From Prevotella sp. (lineage in GTDB: Bacteria > Bacteroidota > Bacteroidia > Bacteroidales > Bacteroidaceae): 40,631 nucleotides of DNA. The position numbers and the translations under genes are program-made. The notes beneath the pieces were generated by a model, which saw only the letters and a program-made list of their open reading frames with translations, was not told the origin of the DNA and searched no databases. The DNA is taken from NCBI GenBank assembly GCA_017642485.1, contig JAGCPC010000055.1:1-40631 (forward strand), written 5' to 3'. Below, in pieces: positions 24,064-33,269 of this stretch. Positions within the stretch are counted from its first letter, which is position 1; each line of letters starts with the position of its first letter.

Positions 24064-27045
24064 ATGAACATCATAAAACCAACATATCAGGGCTCTGCAT
24101 GGCTTTGCGCCATGTGGAGTCTTGTTTTTTTGTCTTTTATGTGTCTCTCATGCAAAAACAGCAGTGAGGACAGCGACATGGAAAGACTTTCTGCAGAAAT
24201 CTATGGAATGCACACATGCCAAATAAAGGCAGACAACATCAATTTTTACTTGCATAAATACAATGCAGAAAAACTGCTCGACAAATATGAAGAAGAGGAG
24301 GCATCACTGACAGAAAAGAACCGACACGCCTTCCTACTTTCAAGAGGCAGATATTCAATCGTTTATTCGGATTACTTACTACAAATTGGAAACAAGAAAG
24401 AGGCAATCAAAGTCATAGACAAATTCTCGCAAGATAAGCTGATTAGTATGAATGTTGACACCCTGTTGTGGCTCAACTATCTGTCGCACCAGGGAAGCGT
24501 CAACTATTTCCGATATAACCTGACAGAACATCGTAAAAATATAGAGAAAGGCTATGACTGTCTTGTGCAATGTTATATTTTGGCATCAAGAAACAATAAG
24601 GACATGTATAAAGCTGTATCCATGCAGCTGCTTAGTCAGTATTTGCTTAATGACAGCATATTTCAGATAGTACGTCAGTTCGATCCCGCTTCCGTGCGAT
24701 ACCTCAACGAAGATGGTGTAGCCGACTCGCTTCTTGCTGGCAACCTTGCGGAGAAGGCACTTGGCATATTCCTCAACCAAGAAGATTTCTACTACACGGC
24801 AAACGCATGGCGCAGTCTTGCGAGATGTTATTTCCACATAGGCGATGCTCATAATTCCATAGAATGTCTCAACAATGCCCTTGCCAATCCAGTTATAGAC
24901 TCTATGCCAGACATCAAGGCAAGTATCAGCGAGCAGATGTCTATGTCGTATGCAGCCTTGAATGACAAGAATATGAGCGACTATTACCGCAACCAGTATC
25001 TTGATTTGCAGGACTCCACTCGTCAGGACCGCCAATATGAGGCTCGTATCATATCACTTGATTCTACAACACGTAAAATATGGATTTGGGCAGCTATCGC
25101 ATTTGTTGTTTTTGTTGTATTGTGTCTGCTTACGATATTTCTTGTACGTCTGAGACATCGTAACACTGCCATAAATACGCAACAAGATGAGGTTGATATG
25201 TTGTCAGACGATTTGCGTGCTATGCATATACGAAATGTTGACACACTTCGTGCTATGGTTGAACAACACGCGCGCGTGTATATAGTAAAAGGTATTTTGT
25301 CTCTGATAGATCGTATCAATAATGCTGTACAGCGTAAAGATTACACATATGCCATCGAAGTAACCAAAGATATAGAGCGGCAGAACGCTATGTTGACAAG
25401 TTGGATACGACTTGACCAAGGTAAAGTAATGCCCAAGATCGAAAACGTTAAGTTGTCCGATATATTTGATATTATAAGCCGTTTAACCTCTCGTCTTGCT
25501 ACTCATGGAGTAACACTTACAGTTCATCCGACAACAGAGGTTGTTAAGGCAGACAAAAGCCTGACACTGTTTATGCTTAATACCCTCATAGATAATGCAC
25601 AAAAGGCAGGAGCACGCATTATAGAGGTAGGTACAGAAGAAATAGAAAATGGCATCAATATTTATGTTTCTGACACAGGTCGAGGCATGACCACCGAACA
25701 GTTAGAGCATCTCTTTGATATAAAACCAATAAGAGATGATGGACAACAGCCTTCATCTCATGGCTTCGGTTTGCAGAATTGCAGAGGTATTATCGAACGC
25801 TATCGTAAGATATCCAGTACTTTCTCTGTATGTAGTATCAAGGCACAATCCACCTTGGGTAAAGGCACGCGAGTCTCTTTCTCATTGCCAATTGTTAGAT
25901 TCATCCTCGCCTTTTTCTTCATGCTTTTCAGTTTTATTCCAGCAGAAGCTTCTGTTAGTAATCTTGAAAAATATGCAGATTCTTTGTATCGTTGCAATGT
26001 AGAAGGGAGATATGCAGAAGCAGAGAAATACGCCGACTCTTGCAAGATATATACCCACAATAGACTCATCGTACCCAAAGGGCAGGAGGATATATACCTC
26101 TCCGTATATAATGAAACAGCAGTTACTGCTCTCGTGATGCACCAATGGCATAAATACCAGTATTACAACTACTTATATACTAAACTTTACAAACAAACGA
26201 CGGAAGATGCAACACTTCCTGATTATTGTCGAAAGAAGCAGCAAACGGAGTTTTTGGCCAATATCAGTATGCTCATCGTGCTATTACTGATAATAAGTTT
26301 ACTACCTATATTTTGGTTTGCCTATCTCCACCCGTTATTAGCTTCACGTAGTCGTATCGCTCAGGAGAAACAGCAGTTGCGTGATAATCTTTTAAAGGAG
26401 CAAAGAGAGTTTGAACGCATACACGTTGCAAACAATATAATCAGCAATCAACTTAGCACATTAAAGCACGAAACTATGTACTATCCTTCAAGGATACGCC
26501 AGTTGCTTACATCAGCTTGTACAACAGATAGCCCAAATGATCTCAATACAGAACTCCTTGACACCACAAGTTACTACTCGCAACTATATGGGGAGTTATG
26601 CAACCAAATGATAAGCATGACTTCTTCCATAAGGACATTCACTGTCTCAAACATTGCACTTTCCGATATACTGCCTACCCTTGACAGTACCCAGGCAGTT
26701 CTTGCCAATGGTGAATTACTGACCTTCCTAATGATGCTGCTCAAGCGACAGTGTGGGGGAGAGATGCCACTGTGCGTAGTTAAAAAGTCGCCAAGTCCTG
26801 GCAACGGCAAATATATAACATTATCATTTGATGTTAGACGTGCTAATATACCTGAAGAAGAATTACCTCATCTGTTCAACTATGACAGTGTAAAAACGGA
26901 CTACCTCGTAATGCGTCAGATCATACGTGAAATCGTTGATGCCACCCTTGCTTATGGTTCCGGTATAAAAGCTGTTATGCAAGATGGAGTGCCTACGATA
27001 CTCATCACATTGCCAAAAGGGAAGTTAGTTAGTACGGGATTATAA
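24064..27045 (+). CDS. Large two-module membrane sensor kinase-like protein (DUF5112-HATPase-DUF5113)
   Basis: The 993-residue protein starts with an export signal and a possible lipoprotein Cys30. Residues 30-335 form a helical, TPR-like periplasmic sensor (DUF5112-like). Next come a membrane helix (about 339-363) and a coiled linker, then a canonical HATPase domain: N box NTLIDNAQKAGA (N506), G1 DTGRGM (from D537), G2 GFGLQNC (from 567). A second hydrophobic segment (about 614-630) looks like another export signal. It leads to a short periplasmic domain (to about 728), a further membrane helix (about 729-752) and a cytoplasmic part with an H-box-like LKHETMYYPSRI (His802) but degraded ATP-site motifs. 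Catalysis and phosphoacceptor thus seem to sit in different halves. Genes of this layout are known in Bacteroidales by domain name only. It lies 8 bases after eda, and no response regulator is adjacent. Confidence 0.8.
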   Translation: MNIIKPTYQGSAWLCAMWSLVFLSFMCLSCKNSSEDSDMERLSAEIYGMHTCQIKADNINFYLHKYNAEKLLDKYEEEEASLTEKNRHAFLLSRGRYSIVYSDYLLQIGNKKEAIKVIDKFSQDKLISMNVDTLLWLNYLSHQGSVNYFRYNLTEHRKNIEKGYDCLVQCYILASRNNKDMYKAVSMQLLSQYLLNDSIFQIVRQFDPASVRYLNEDGVADSLLAGNLAEKALGIFLNQEDFYYTANAWRSLARCYFHIGDAHNSIECLNNALANPVIDSMPDIKASISEQMSMSYAALNDKNMSDYYRNQYLDLQDSTRQDRQYEARIISLDSTTRKIWIWAAIAFVVFVVLCLLTIFLVRLRHRNTAINTQQDEVDMLSDDLRAMHIRNVDTLRAMVEQHARVYIVKGILSLIDRINNAVQRKDYTYAIEVTKDIERQNAMLTSWIRLDQGKVMPKIENVKLSDIFDIISRLTSRLATHGVTLTVHPTTEVVKADKSLTLFMLNTLIDNAQKAGARIIEVGTEEIENGINIYVSDTGRGMTTEQLEHLFDIKPIRDDGQQPSSHGFGLQNCRGIIERYRKISSTFSVCSIKAQSTLGKGTRVSFSLPIVRFILAFFFMLFSFIPAEASVSNLEKYADSLYRCNVEGRYAEAEKYADSCKIYTHNRLIVPKGQEDIYLSVYNETAVTALVMHQWHKYQYYNYLYTKLYKQTTEDATLPDYCRKKQQTEFLANISMLIVLLLIISLLPIFWFAYLHPLLASRSRIAQEKQQLRDNLLKEQREFERIHVANNIISNQLSTLKHETMYYPSRIRQLLTSACTTDSPNDLNTELLDTTSYYSQLYGELCNQMISMTSSIRTFTVSNIALSDILPTLDSTQAVLANGELLTFLMMLLKRQCGGEMPLCVVKKSPSPGNGKYITLSFDVRRANIPEEELPHLFNYDSVKTDYLVMRQIIREIVDATLAYGSGIKAVMQDGVPTILITLPKGKLVSTGL

Positions 27046-27052
27046 AAAAAGA

Positions 27053-27079
27053 AAAAGTGCTCTTTTGTAGAACACTTTT
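27053..27079. terminator. Bidirectional terminator between the sensor gene and tRNA-Met
   Basis: AAAAGTG (27053-27059) pairs with CACTTTT (27073-27079). T runs follow on both strands, so it can end both the plus-strand operon and the minus-strand tRNA transcript. Confidence 0.65.
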
Positions 27080-27085
27080 CAGATG

Positions 27086-27158
27086 TTGCGGAGGCTCGAC
27101 TCGAACGAACGACCTCCAGGTTATGAGCCTGGCGAGCTACCAACTGCTCCACTCCGCG
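27086..27158 (-). tRNA. Initiator tRNA-Met (anticodon CAT)
   Basis: The minus strand folds into a full 73-base cloverleaf: acceptor CGCGGAG/CTCCGCA, D stem GAGC/GCTC, anticodon stem CCAGG/CCTGG around CTCATAA, T stem GTTCG/CGAGC, discriminator A, CCA not encoded. Initiator hallmarks are the C1 x A72 mismatch and the A11-U24 pair. Of the usual three G-C pairs at the base of the anticodon loop only two are present (30-40 and 31-39). The pair 29-41 is A-U. Confidence 0.93.
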
Positions 27159-27205
27159 ATGTCATAAAAATGCAGACTTTTGGTCGCATTGCGATTTTGC
27201 GAGTG

Positions 27206-27236
27206 CAAAGGTACAAAGTTTTTTTTAAACAACAAA
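27206..27236 (-). promoter_or_regulatory. Promoter of initiator tRNA-Met
   Basis: On the minus strand TTTG (27236-27233), 19 bases, then TACCTTTG (27213-27206) followed by CA form a near-perfect consensus about 48 bases before the tRNA. Confidence 0.8.
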
Positions 27237-27284
27237 ATATTAAACAAGAAAATCTATCTTTTTTTCAAAAAAAAACATACAAAT

Positions 27285-28196
27285 ATGCTGAGATATATTA
27301 TAAAAGGTGTACTCCTGACCATTACAATCATGTTGTGTAATGTCGTGGCAACTGCCCAAGTGACTTATTTAAAAGAAGACAGTCTTAAGGTTGTCGAGCT
27401 TCTAAAATCTGGTGCCAAACATAAATATAATAAGCCCAAAGAACTTATGCTATATTATGGCAACAAATTAAAGGGAGTACCATACGTTGCATCCACACTT
27501 GAAAAAAACACTACGGAAAAATTGATTGTTAATCTGCATCAGTTGGACTGTACTACATTTGTGGAGACTGTGTTGGCGTTGGCTTTGACGACCTCGCAAG
27601 GATCTGTAACGTGGAATGATTACTGTGCCAATCTACAAAAAATAAGATACAAAGACGGGGTAATCAATGGCTATCCCTCACGCAATCACTATTTCCTGTG
27701 GTGGGTAGAGAGTAATAGAAATCTGGGCATAGTCGCAACCCCTATGGATGATGACTATCGGCGAAACAAATCACGCAATCACCATATCTACAGGCGGCAG
27801 AATATCTCGATAAACTGGATGAGCACCCACACTTCATCATATCCTATGCTTAAGGGCAACAAGAAGTTTATCCGTGAAATAGCCGAATATGAGAAATCTT
27901 CCAGAGGCAAGTTTATGATGTATATCCCATATGCCAACCTCGGACTGTCAAAGCAGAAAATGAAATGGGTGGAAAGTGGTGACATACTTGCAATATGTAC
28001 CAAGAAGAAAGGGCTTGACACAACACATATCGGCATCGCGGTATGGGTCACTGACGGCAAACTGCACTTACTCAATGCCTCACAGATTCATAAAAAGGTT
28101 GTTTTGGAGCCAATGCCCATCAAGGAGTATATGTCACATCATCCGTCACAGATTGGAGTATGGGTTATAAAACCCACATTTTCTCCTTCGCGATAA
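27285..28196 (+). CDS. Secreted DUF1460 protein, N-acetylmuramoyl-L-alanine amidase-like
   Basis: The ATG at 27285 gives a signal peptide ending ATAQ (22-25). Upstream in-frame starts lie within the tRNA promoter and A/T-rich DNA and are not used. The 303-residue protein matches DUF1460 (PF07313), an NlpC/P60-like papain-fold group. HQLDCTTFVET contains the presumed catalytic Cys89, DTTHIGIAVW the His, and a WVESGDIL segment precedes it. Family members cleave cell-wall muropeptides or related amides. Codon use is A/T-rich. It stands alone between the tRNA promoter and the TetR gene. Confidence 0.85.
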   Translation: MLRYIIKGVLLTITIMLCNVVATAQVTYLKEDSLKVVELLKSGAKHKYNKPKELMLYYGNKLKGVPYVASTLEKNTTEKLIVNLHQLDCTTFVETVLALALTTSQGSVTWNDYCANLQKIRYKDGVINGYPSRNHYFLWWVESNRNLGIVATPMDDDYRRNKSRNHHIYRRQNISINWMSTHTSSYPMLKGNKKFIREIAEYEKSSRGKFMMYIPYANLGLSKQKMKWVESGDILAICTKKKGLDTTHIGIAVWVTDGKLHLLNASQIHKKVVLEPMPIKEYMSHHPSQIGVWVIKPTFSPSR

Positions 28197-28243
28197 TCTT
28201 CGCAATATTCATTTGTTGATAATCATAAATAAATGCTAAAAAT

Positions 28244-28275
28244 CTTGCATAGATAAAAATTAAATAGTAATTTTG
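28244..28275 (+). promoter_or_regulatory. Promoter of the TetR gene and probably the downstream cluster
   Basis: CTTG (28244-28247), 20 bases, then TAATTTTG (28268-28275) followed by CA match the consensus. Because the ATG at 28273 lies in the -7 box, it argues for the start codon at 28318. Confidence 0.7.
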
Positions 28276-28317
28276 CACACGATAAACCAATGTGCAACAA
28301 TTGCAAGATTAAGGCAT

Positions 28318-28908
28318 ATGTCTATTAGTAAAACTAGGCAGATATTAGTTGATGTGGCTCGACAGCTTTTCGCAAAGAACGGCATGGAGAATACCACAAT
28401 GAATGATATTGCCCGCTCTTCTGGCAAAGGACGTCGTACGCTATATACTTATTTCAGTAGTAAAGAAGAAATTTATGCTGCCGTTATAGAGTCAGAATTG
28501 GAGCGCCTCTCCGATAAACTTGACGAAGTACTTGCCATGAAGATGAGCCCTCAGGAAAAGATTATAGAGCTTATCTACACCCATTTGCGCTCCATACGTG
28601 AGTCTGTAGTAAGAAATGGTAATCTTCGAGCAGAATTCTTTCGCAACATCTGGATGGTAGAAAAATGCAGAAAGAAATTTGATGCTGATGAGATAGAGAT
28701 ATTCCGCAAGGTGTATGCCGAAGGAAAAGCTGAAGGTGAGTTTGATATCGAAAATGTTGATATCGTAGCTGATATAACTCATTACTGCATCAAAGGATTG
28801 GAGGTGCCTTATATCTATGGTCGTATAGGTCATGGTATGACAGAAGACAGTTCACGACCTATCGTAGCAAAATTTGTATATGGAGCACTGCGTAAGGGGG
28901 GATTGTAG
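28318..28908 (+). CDS. TetR-family transcriptional regulator
   Basis: The 196-residue protein (ATG at 28318) has the TetR DNA-binding domain: ARQLFAKNGMENTTMNDIARSSGKGRRTLYTYFSSKEEIYAAVI (shown in part). The C-terminal helical ligand domain is not like any well-known class. It lies 50 bases before fabG on the same strand, so fabG and perhaps fatty-acid metabolism may be its target. Both that target and any ligand are inferred. Confidence 0.88.
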   Translation: MSISKTRQILVDVARQLFAKNGMENTTMNDIARSSGKGRRTLYTYFSSKEEIYAAVIESELERLSDKLDEVLAMKMSPQEKIIELIYTHLRSIRESVVRNGNLRAEFFRNIWMVEKCRKKFDADEIEIFRKVYAEGKAEGEFDIENVDIVADITHYCIKGLEVPYIYGRIGHGMTEDSSRPIVAKFVYGALRKGGL

Positions 28909-28925
28909 TAATAAGAAACACGAAT

Positions 28926-28953
28926 AATTATAAATTATAAAATTTGAAATTAT
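28926..28953 (+). repeat. Degenerate A/T-rich heptamer array before fabG
   Basis: AATTATA, AATTATA, AAATTTG, AAATTAT follow in 7-base phase just before the fabG start at 28959. Low complexity makes this a weaker case than the others. Confidence 0.45.
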
Positions 28954-28958
28954 ACAAA

Positions 28959-29717
28959 ATGGGACTTTTAACAGGTAAGACAGCACTCATCACTGGTGCT
29001 GCACGTGGCATCGGCAAGGCTGTTGCCATCAAATTTGCTCAAGAAGGTGCTAACATAGCATTTACTGACCTCGTTCTTAATGATGATATGGCCAAGGGTC
29101 TTGAGGAAACTCGCAAGGAGATCGAGGCATTAGGTGTCATCTGCAAGGCTTATGCTGGTAATGCAGCAGACTTTGAAGAGACAGAGAACGTAGTGAAGCA
29201 AATCAAGGAAGACTTTGGCTCTATCGATGTCTTGGTCAATAATGCTGGTATCACCAAGGATGGTTTGATGCTTCGTATGTCAGAAGCCCAGTGGGACGCC
29301 GTATTGAATGTCAATCTTAAGTCAGCATTCAATTTCATTCACGCTTGTGCTCCTATCATGTTGCGCCAGCGTGGAGGCTCTATCATCAATATGTCAAGTG
29401 TAGTAGGTGTTCATGGCAATGCCGGACAGTGTAACTACTCTGCTTCTAAGGCCGGAATGATAGGCCTTGCTAAGTCTATCGCTCAGGAACTTGGTCCGAA
29501 GGGTGTTCGTGCTAATGCTGTAGCGCCAGGATTCATTGAGACAGCTATGACAGCACAGCTTCCTGAGGAGATTCGTGCCGACTGGATGAAGAAGATTCCT
29601 CTGCGTCGTGGTGGCCAGGTTGAGGACATTGCCAACGTTTGTCTGTTCCTTGCATCTGATATGTCAAGTTACGTATCAGGCCAGGTTATCCAGATTGACG
29701 GTGGTATGAATATGTAA
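28959..29717 (+). CDS. fabG: 3-oxoacyl-[acyl-carrier-protein] reductase
   Basis: FabG reduces 3-ketoacyl-ACP with NADPH in fatty-acid elongation. The ATG at 28959 gives a 252-residue SDR protein of normal length; an upstream in-frame ATG at 28944 adds only five residues. Visible motifs: TGAARGIG (12-19), NNAG (94-97), catalytic Ser146 (or 147), Tyr160 and Lys164 in YSASK. It follows the TetR gene and begins a tight series of housekeeping genes; the next starts 16 bases downstream. Confidence 0.93.
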   Translation: MGLLTGKTALITGAARGIGKAVAIKFAQEGANIAFTDLVLNDDMAKGLEETRKEIEALGVICKAYAGNAADFEETENVVKQIKEDFGSIDVLVNNAGITKDGLMLRMSEAQWDAVLNVNLKSAFNFIHACAPIMLRQRGGSIINMSSVVGVHGNAGQCNYSASKAGMIGLAKSIAQELGPKGVRANAVAPGFIETAMTAQLPEEIRADWMKKIPLRRGGQVEDIANVCLFLASDMSSYVSGQVIQIDGGMNM

Positions 29718-29733
29718 ACTCTACAGAATAACG

Positions 29734-30402
29734 ATGACAGTTCTTTACGAGGATAATCACGTTATCATAGTAAATAAAGAAAGTGGGGAAATCGTACAGG
29801 GTGACAAAACTGGCGATACCCCTCTTTCTGATATTGTCAAGCAGTGGATTAAGGAGAAGTATGCCAAGCCTGGAAATGTATTTCTCGGTGTAGTGCACAG
29901 ACTTGACCGTCCTGTCAGTGGTGTAGTTGTTTTTGCAAAGACATCAAAGGCTTTATCACGGCTTAATACCATGTTTTCTGGTCACGAAGAGGTCCGCAAG
30001 ACTTATTGGGCGATATCAGCCAACCGTCCAACGGCGGATGAGGGCACCCTTGCTCATTGGCTTATCAGAAATGAGAAACAAAACAAGTCGTATGCCTATG
30101 ACCGTGAGGTGCCTCGTTCTAAAAAAGCGATACTCCGCTACAGGGTTGTAGGCAGTAGTGAGCGATATCACTTGATAGAGGTGGAACTCTTAACAGGACG
30201 TCATCATCAGATAAGATGCCAACTGTCAAAAATAGGATGTCCTATCAGGGGTGACCTCAAGTATGGTGCCAAGCGTAGCAATCCTGATGGAAGTATCTCG
30301 TTGTTGGCAAGGGAGATAGAATTTGTTCATCCAGTTTCCAGAGAGGTTGTTAAAGTGACAGCTCCATTGCCACAAGATAAGATATGGCAATTATTCAAAT
30401 AG
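29734..30402 (+). CDS. RluA-family pseudouridine synthase
   Basis: The 222-residue protein converts uridine to pseudouridine in rRNA or tRNA. The family motif HRLDRPVSG contains the catalytic Asp58, followed by TGRHHQIRCQL and GDLKYGA. No S4 domain precedes it, and the short length fits RluA/RluE-like or TruC-like single-domain enzymes. The exact target uridine is not decidable. It sits 16 bases after fabG and 33 before nadE. Confidence 0.9.
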   Translation: MTVLYEDNHVIIVNKESGEIVQGDKTGDTPLSDIVKQWIKEKYAKPGNVFLGVVHRLDRPVSGVVVFAKTSKALSRLNTMFSGHEEVRKTYWAISANRPTADEGTLAHWLIRNEKQNKSYAYDREVPRSKKAILRYRVVGSSERYHLIEVELLTGRHHQIRCQLSKIGCPIRGDLKYGAKRSNPDGSISLLAREIEFVHPVSREVVKVTAPLPQDKIWQLFK

Positions 30403-30435
30403 TCTATTCATATAAGTTTTTCTCATAGTATCAAT

Positions 30436-32385
30436 ATGAATTATGGTTTTATCAAGGTAGCATCAGCTGTTCCCAGGGTCAAGGTAGCTGATTGCGCATA
30501 CAATGTGCGTGAGATGGAACAGATGATTGTAAGGGCAGAGGGACAAGGTGCTGAGATTATCGTCTTTCCTGAGTTGTCCATTACTGGTTACACCTGTCAG
30601 GACTTGTTCAATCAGAGACTCCTGCTTGATGCTGCCGAGCAGTCGGCTATGATGCTGCTCGACTTCACACGCCAGTTGGATATCATAACCATATTTGGAG
30701 CCCCTATCATTGTGGGCAATCTGCTTCTCAATTGTGCAGTAGTCATCCAGAAAGGGTCGATTTTGGCTATCATCCCCAAGACTTTTCTGCCTAACTATAA
30801 AGAGTTTTACGAGAAAAGGTGGTTTGCTTCTGCACAGGATCTTCATGATACCGATATCATCTATGCCGGCAGTCATATCCACGTATCCCCACAGCCTATT
30901 ATCTTCAATACCTATACTGGTGCTACCTTTGGCGTGGAGTTGTGTGAAGACGTATGGGCGCCAGAACCTCCTTCCACCAAACTCACTTTGGCTGGTGCCG
31001 ACATCATATTCAATCTTAGTGCCAGCGACGAGTTGATAGGCAAGAATGCCTATCTCCGCCAACTCCTTTCTCAGCAGAGTGCACGTACCATGAGTGGATA
31101 TGTGTATGCTGGATGTGGATTTGGTGAGAGCACTCAGGATGTGGTGTATGGTGGCAATGCCTATGTCTATGAGAATGGCAAATGCATAGCAGAGAGCGAG
31201 CGCTTCAGTTTCGAACCCCAGATGATTATCACGCAGATAGATTATGAGAAGCTGCGTACAGAGCGTGCTTGCAACACTACCTTTGTCAATGCACAGCGGA
31301 ATGTCAATAACAAGCATCACATGGAGTCATGCGTGAAGTATATTGATTGCCAGAGCATCAACCCCAAGGACTTTACCCTCCTTCGCAAGGTCAATCCTAC
31401 ACCCTTTATACCTGATACCAAGGATATGTCTGCTTCATGTGAGGAGATATTCAGCATACAGGTTGCAGGATTGGCAAAACGTCTCACCCACACTGGTTGC
31501 AACACTGTTGTGATAGGTATCAGCGGTGGTCTTGACTCTACGCTGGCACTGCTTGTGTGTGTTAAGACTTTCGACAAACTGAAGCTGCCACGCACAGGTA
31601 TAGTGGGAGTTACGATGCCAGGATTCGGCACTACCGACCGCACTTACTCCAATGCCATGAGCCTTATGAAGTCACTCGGCATCACCATACGTGAGATAAG
31701 TATCAAGGAGGCTTGCATACAACATTTTAAGGATATCGAGCATGACATCGATGTTCATGATGTGACATACGAAAACAGCCAGGCTCGCGAGCGCACTCAG
31801 ATACTCATGGATCTGAGCAATCAACTTGGAGGACTCGTAATAGGTACGGGTGATCTGTCCGAACTGGCCCTCGGTTGGGCTACGTATAATGGTGACCACA
31901 TGTCTATGTATGGTGTCAACGTGTCTATTCCTAAGACTCTGATTCGTTACATCGTCAATTATGTTGCTGACAGCGGCATCGATCCTGCCAGTCGTCTTAC
32001 CTTGCTCGACATCATCGACACACCGATATCACCCGAACTGATACCTGCTGATGAGAATGGTGACATAGCCCAGAAGACAGAAGACCTCGTAGGTCCTTAC
32101 ATACTTCACGATTTCTTCCTTTACTACCTGTTGCGCTATGGCTTCAAGCCCTCAAAGATACTGATGCTCGCCAAGCATGCCTTTGCCAATGACGCCGTAC
32201 ACAAGTATGATGAGGAGACTATCCGCAAGTGGCTCACCACCTTCCTCCGTCGCTTTTTCTCTCAGCAGTTCAAGCGTTCTTGTCTGCCTGACGGTCCTAA
32301 GGTGGGTTCGGTATCACTGTCACCACGTGGCGACTGGCGTATGCCGAGCGATGCATGTTCTACTATGTGGCTGGAGGACATATAA
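30436..32385 (+). CDS. nadE: Glutamine-dependent NAD+ synthetase
   Basis: NadE amidates nicotinate adenine dinucleotide to NAD+, the last step of the pathway in which NadC also works. The 649-residue two-domain form has an N-terminal nitrilase glutaminase with the Glu46 (FPELSITG), Lys (IPKTFLPNYKE) and Cys170 (GVELCEDVW) triad, and a C-terminal ammonia-using synthetase with the PP-loop SGGLDS (363-368) and IGTGDLSELALGW. It is followed 8 bases later by ispE. Confidence 0.96.
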   Translation: MNYGFIKVASAVPRVKVADCAYNVREMEQMIVRAEGQGAEIIVFPELSITGYTCQDLFNQRLLLDAAEQSAMMLLDFTRQLDIITIFGAPIIVGNLLLNCAVVIQKGSILAIIPKTFLPNYKEFYEKRWFASAQDLHDTDIIYAGSHIHVSPQPIIFNTYTGATFGVELCEDVWAPEPPSTKLTLAGADIIFNLSASDELIGKNAYLRQLLSQQSARTMSGYVYAGCGFGESTQDVVYGGNAYVYENGKCIAESERFSFEPQMIITQIDYEKLRTERACNTTFVNAQRNVNNKHHMESCVKYIDCQSINPKDFTLLRKVNPTPFIPDTKDMSASCEEIFSIQVAGLAKRLTHTGCNTVVIGISGGLDSTLALLVCVKTFDKLKLPRTGIVGVTMPGFGTTDRTYSNAMSLMKSLGITIREISIKEACIQHFKDIEHDIDVHDVTYENSQARERTQILMDLSNQLGGLVIGTGDLSELALGWATYNGDHMSMYGVNVSIPKTLIRYIVNYVADSGIDPASRLTLLDIIDTPISPELIPADENGDIAQKTEDLVGPYILHDFFLYYLLRYGFKPSKILMLAKHAFANDAVHKYDEETIRKWLTTFLRRFFSQQFKRSCLPDGPKVGSVSLSPRGDWRMPSDACSTMWLEDI

Positions 32386-32393
32386 TCAAGGGT

Positions 32394-33269
32394 ATGAAGT
32401 ACTTTCCATGTGCAAAAATAAATCTGGGACTGAACGTTGTTGCTAAGAGGGCTGATGGATATCATGACCTCGAGACGGTGTTCTATCCCGTAGGTATCTA
32501 TGACGAACTTGATGTTCGTATATCCGATGTCCCTGGTTGTCATCTTGACATAGAGGGAGTGGATTATCTGTGTCCTTCACCCAATAATCTTGTGGTTAAG
32601 GCATACGAACTTCTCAGTAGCCACTATGCCCTTCCTGGTATAGACGTCACCCTTGCCAAACATATACCTACCCAGGCAGGAATGGGTGGCGGTAGCAGCG
32701 ATGGTGCCTATATGATACGTGCTGTCAACGAGGTATGCTCCCTGGGTATGTCCACAGACCAGATGCAACAGTATGCCTCACAGTTGGGTGCCGACTGTCC
32801 ATTCTTCATTACCTCGCAACCTGCTTATGCTGAGGGGATAGGTGACAAATTATCTCCAATCAACTTCAGCGAACAGTCGTATCCTCTTGAGCATCATAAT
32901 CTTATCCTCATCAAACCTGATGTTGCCGTAAGTACCCGAGAGGCATATTCAGACATCACGCCTCACAGTGCGAGTCACAATTGCCGAGAGGTCGTAGAGA
33001 GCATGCCGATAAGCGAATGGCGAGGACTGCTCACCAACGATTTTGAGGACAGCATCTTTGTAAAGTTGCCCATCCTCAAGGCTGTCAAGGATGCCATGTA
33101 TGCCAGTGGTGCCACGTACGCTTCTATGTCAGGTTCGGGCAGTACTATCTACGGACTCTTTCCTGATACTATCAATCAGCATGATCTGTTAACACAAAGC
33201 AATATATCACAATATGCCAACAAATACTTCTTCCAATTCATCACGCAGGAAGCCGAAGACCGCCATTGA
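32394..33269 (+). CDS. ispE: 4-diphosphocytidyl-2-C-methyl-D-erythritol kinase
   Basis: IspE phosphorylates CDP-methylerythritol in the MEP isoprenoid pathway. The ATG at 32394 (MKYFPCAKINLGL) is preferred. An upstream frame from 32355 would overlap the end of nadE. The 291-residue GHMP kinase shows the CAKINLGL start, the ATP loop TQAGMGGGSSDGA and the C-terminal SMSGSGSTIYG. Its 3' end overlaps the dnaB start by 56 bases in another frame. Confidence 0.95.
   Translation: MKYFPCAKINLGLNVVAKRADGYHDLETVFYPVGIYDELDVRISDVPGCHLDIEGVDYLCPSPNNLVVKAYELLSSHYALPGIDVTLAKHIPTQAGMGGGSSDGAYMIRAVNEVCSLGMSTDQMQQYASQLGADCPFFITSQPAYAEGIGDKLSPINFSEQSYPLEHHNLILIKPDVAVSTREAYSDITPHSASHNCREVVESMPISEWRGLLTNDFEDSIFVKLPILKAVKDAMYASGATYASMSGSGSTIYGLFPDTINQHDLLTQSNISQYANKYFFQFITQEAEDRH

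Noticed and set aside
24046..24066. A-rich stretch at the eda stop as a programmed frameshift site
   Set aside because: The run (TTAAAAAAAAAGC) begins in the stop codon and the downstream gene has its own ATG and export signal, so no fusion product is expected.
28273..28318. Upstream start for the TetR gene at 28273
   Set aside because: The ATG lies within the -7 promoter box, so it would not be in the transcript. The 28318 start gives a normal TetR N-terminus.
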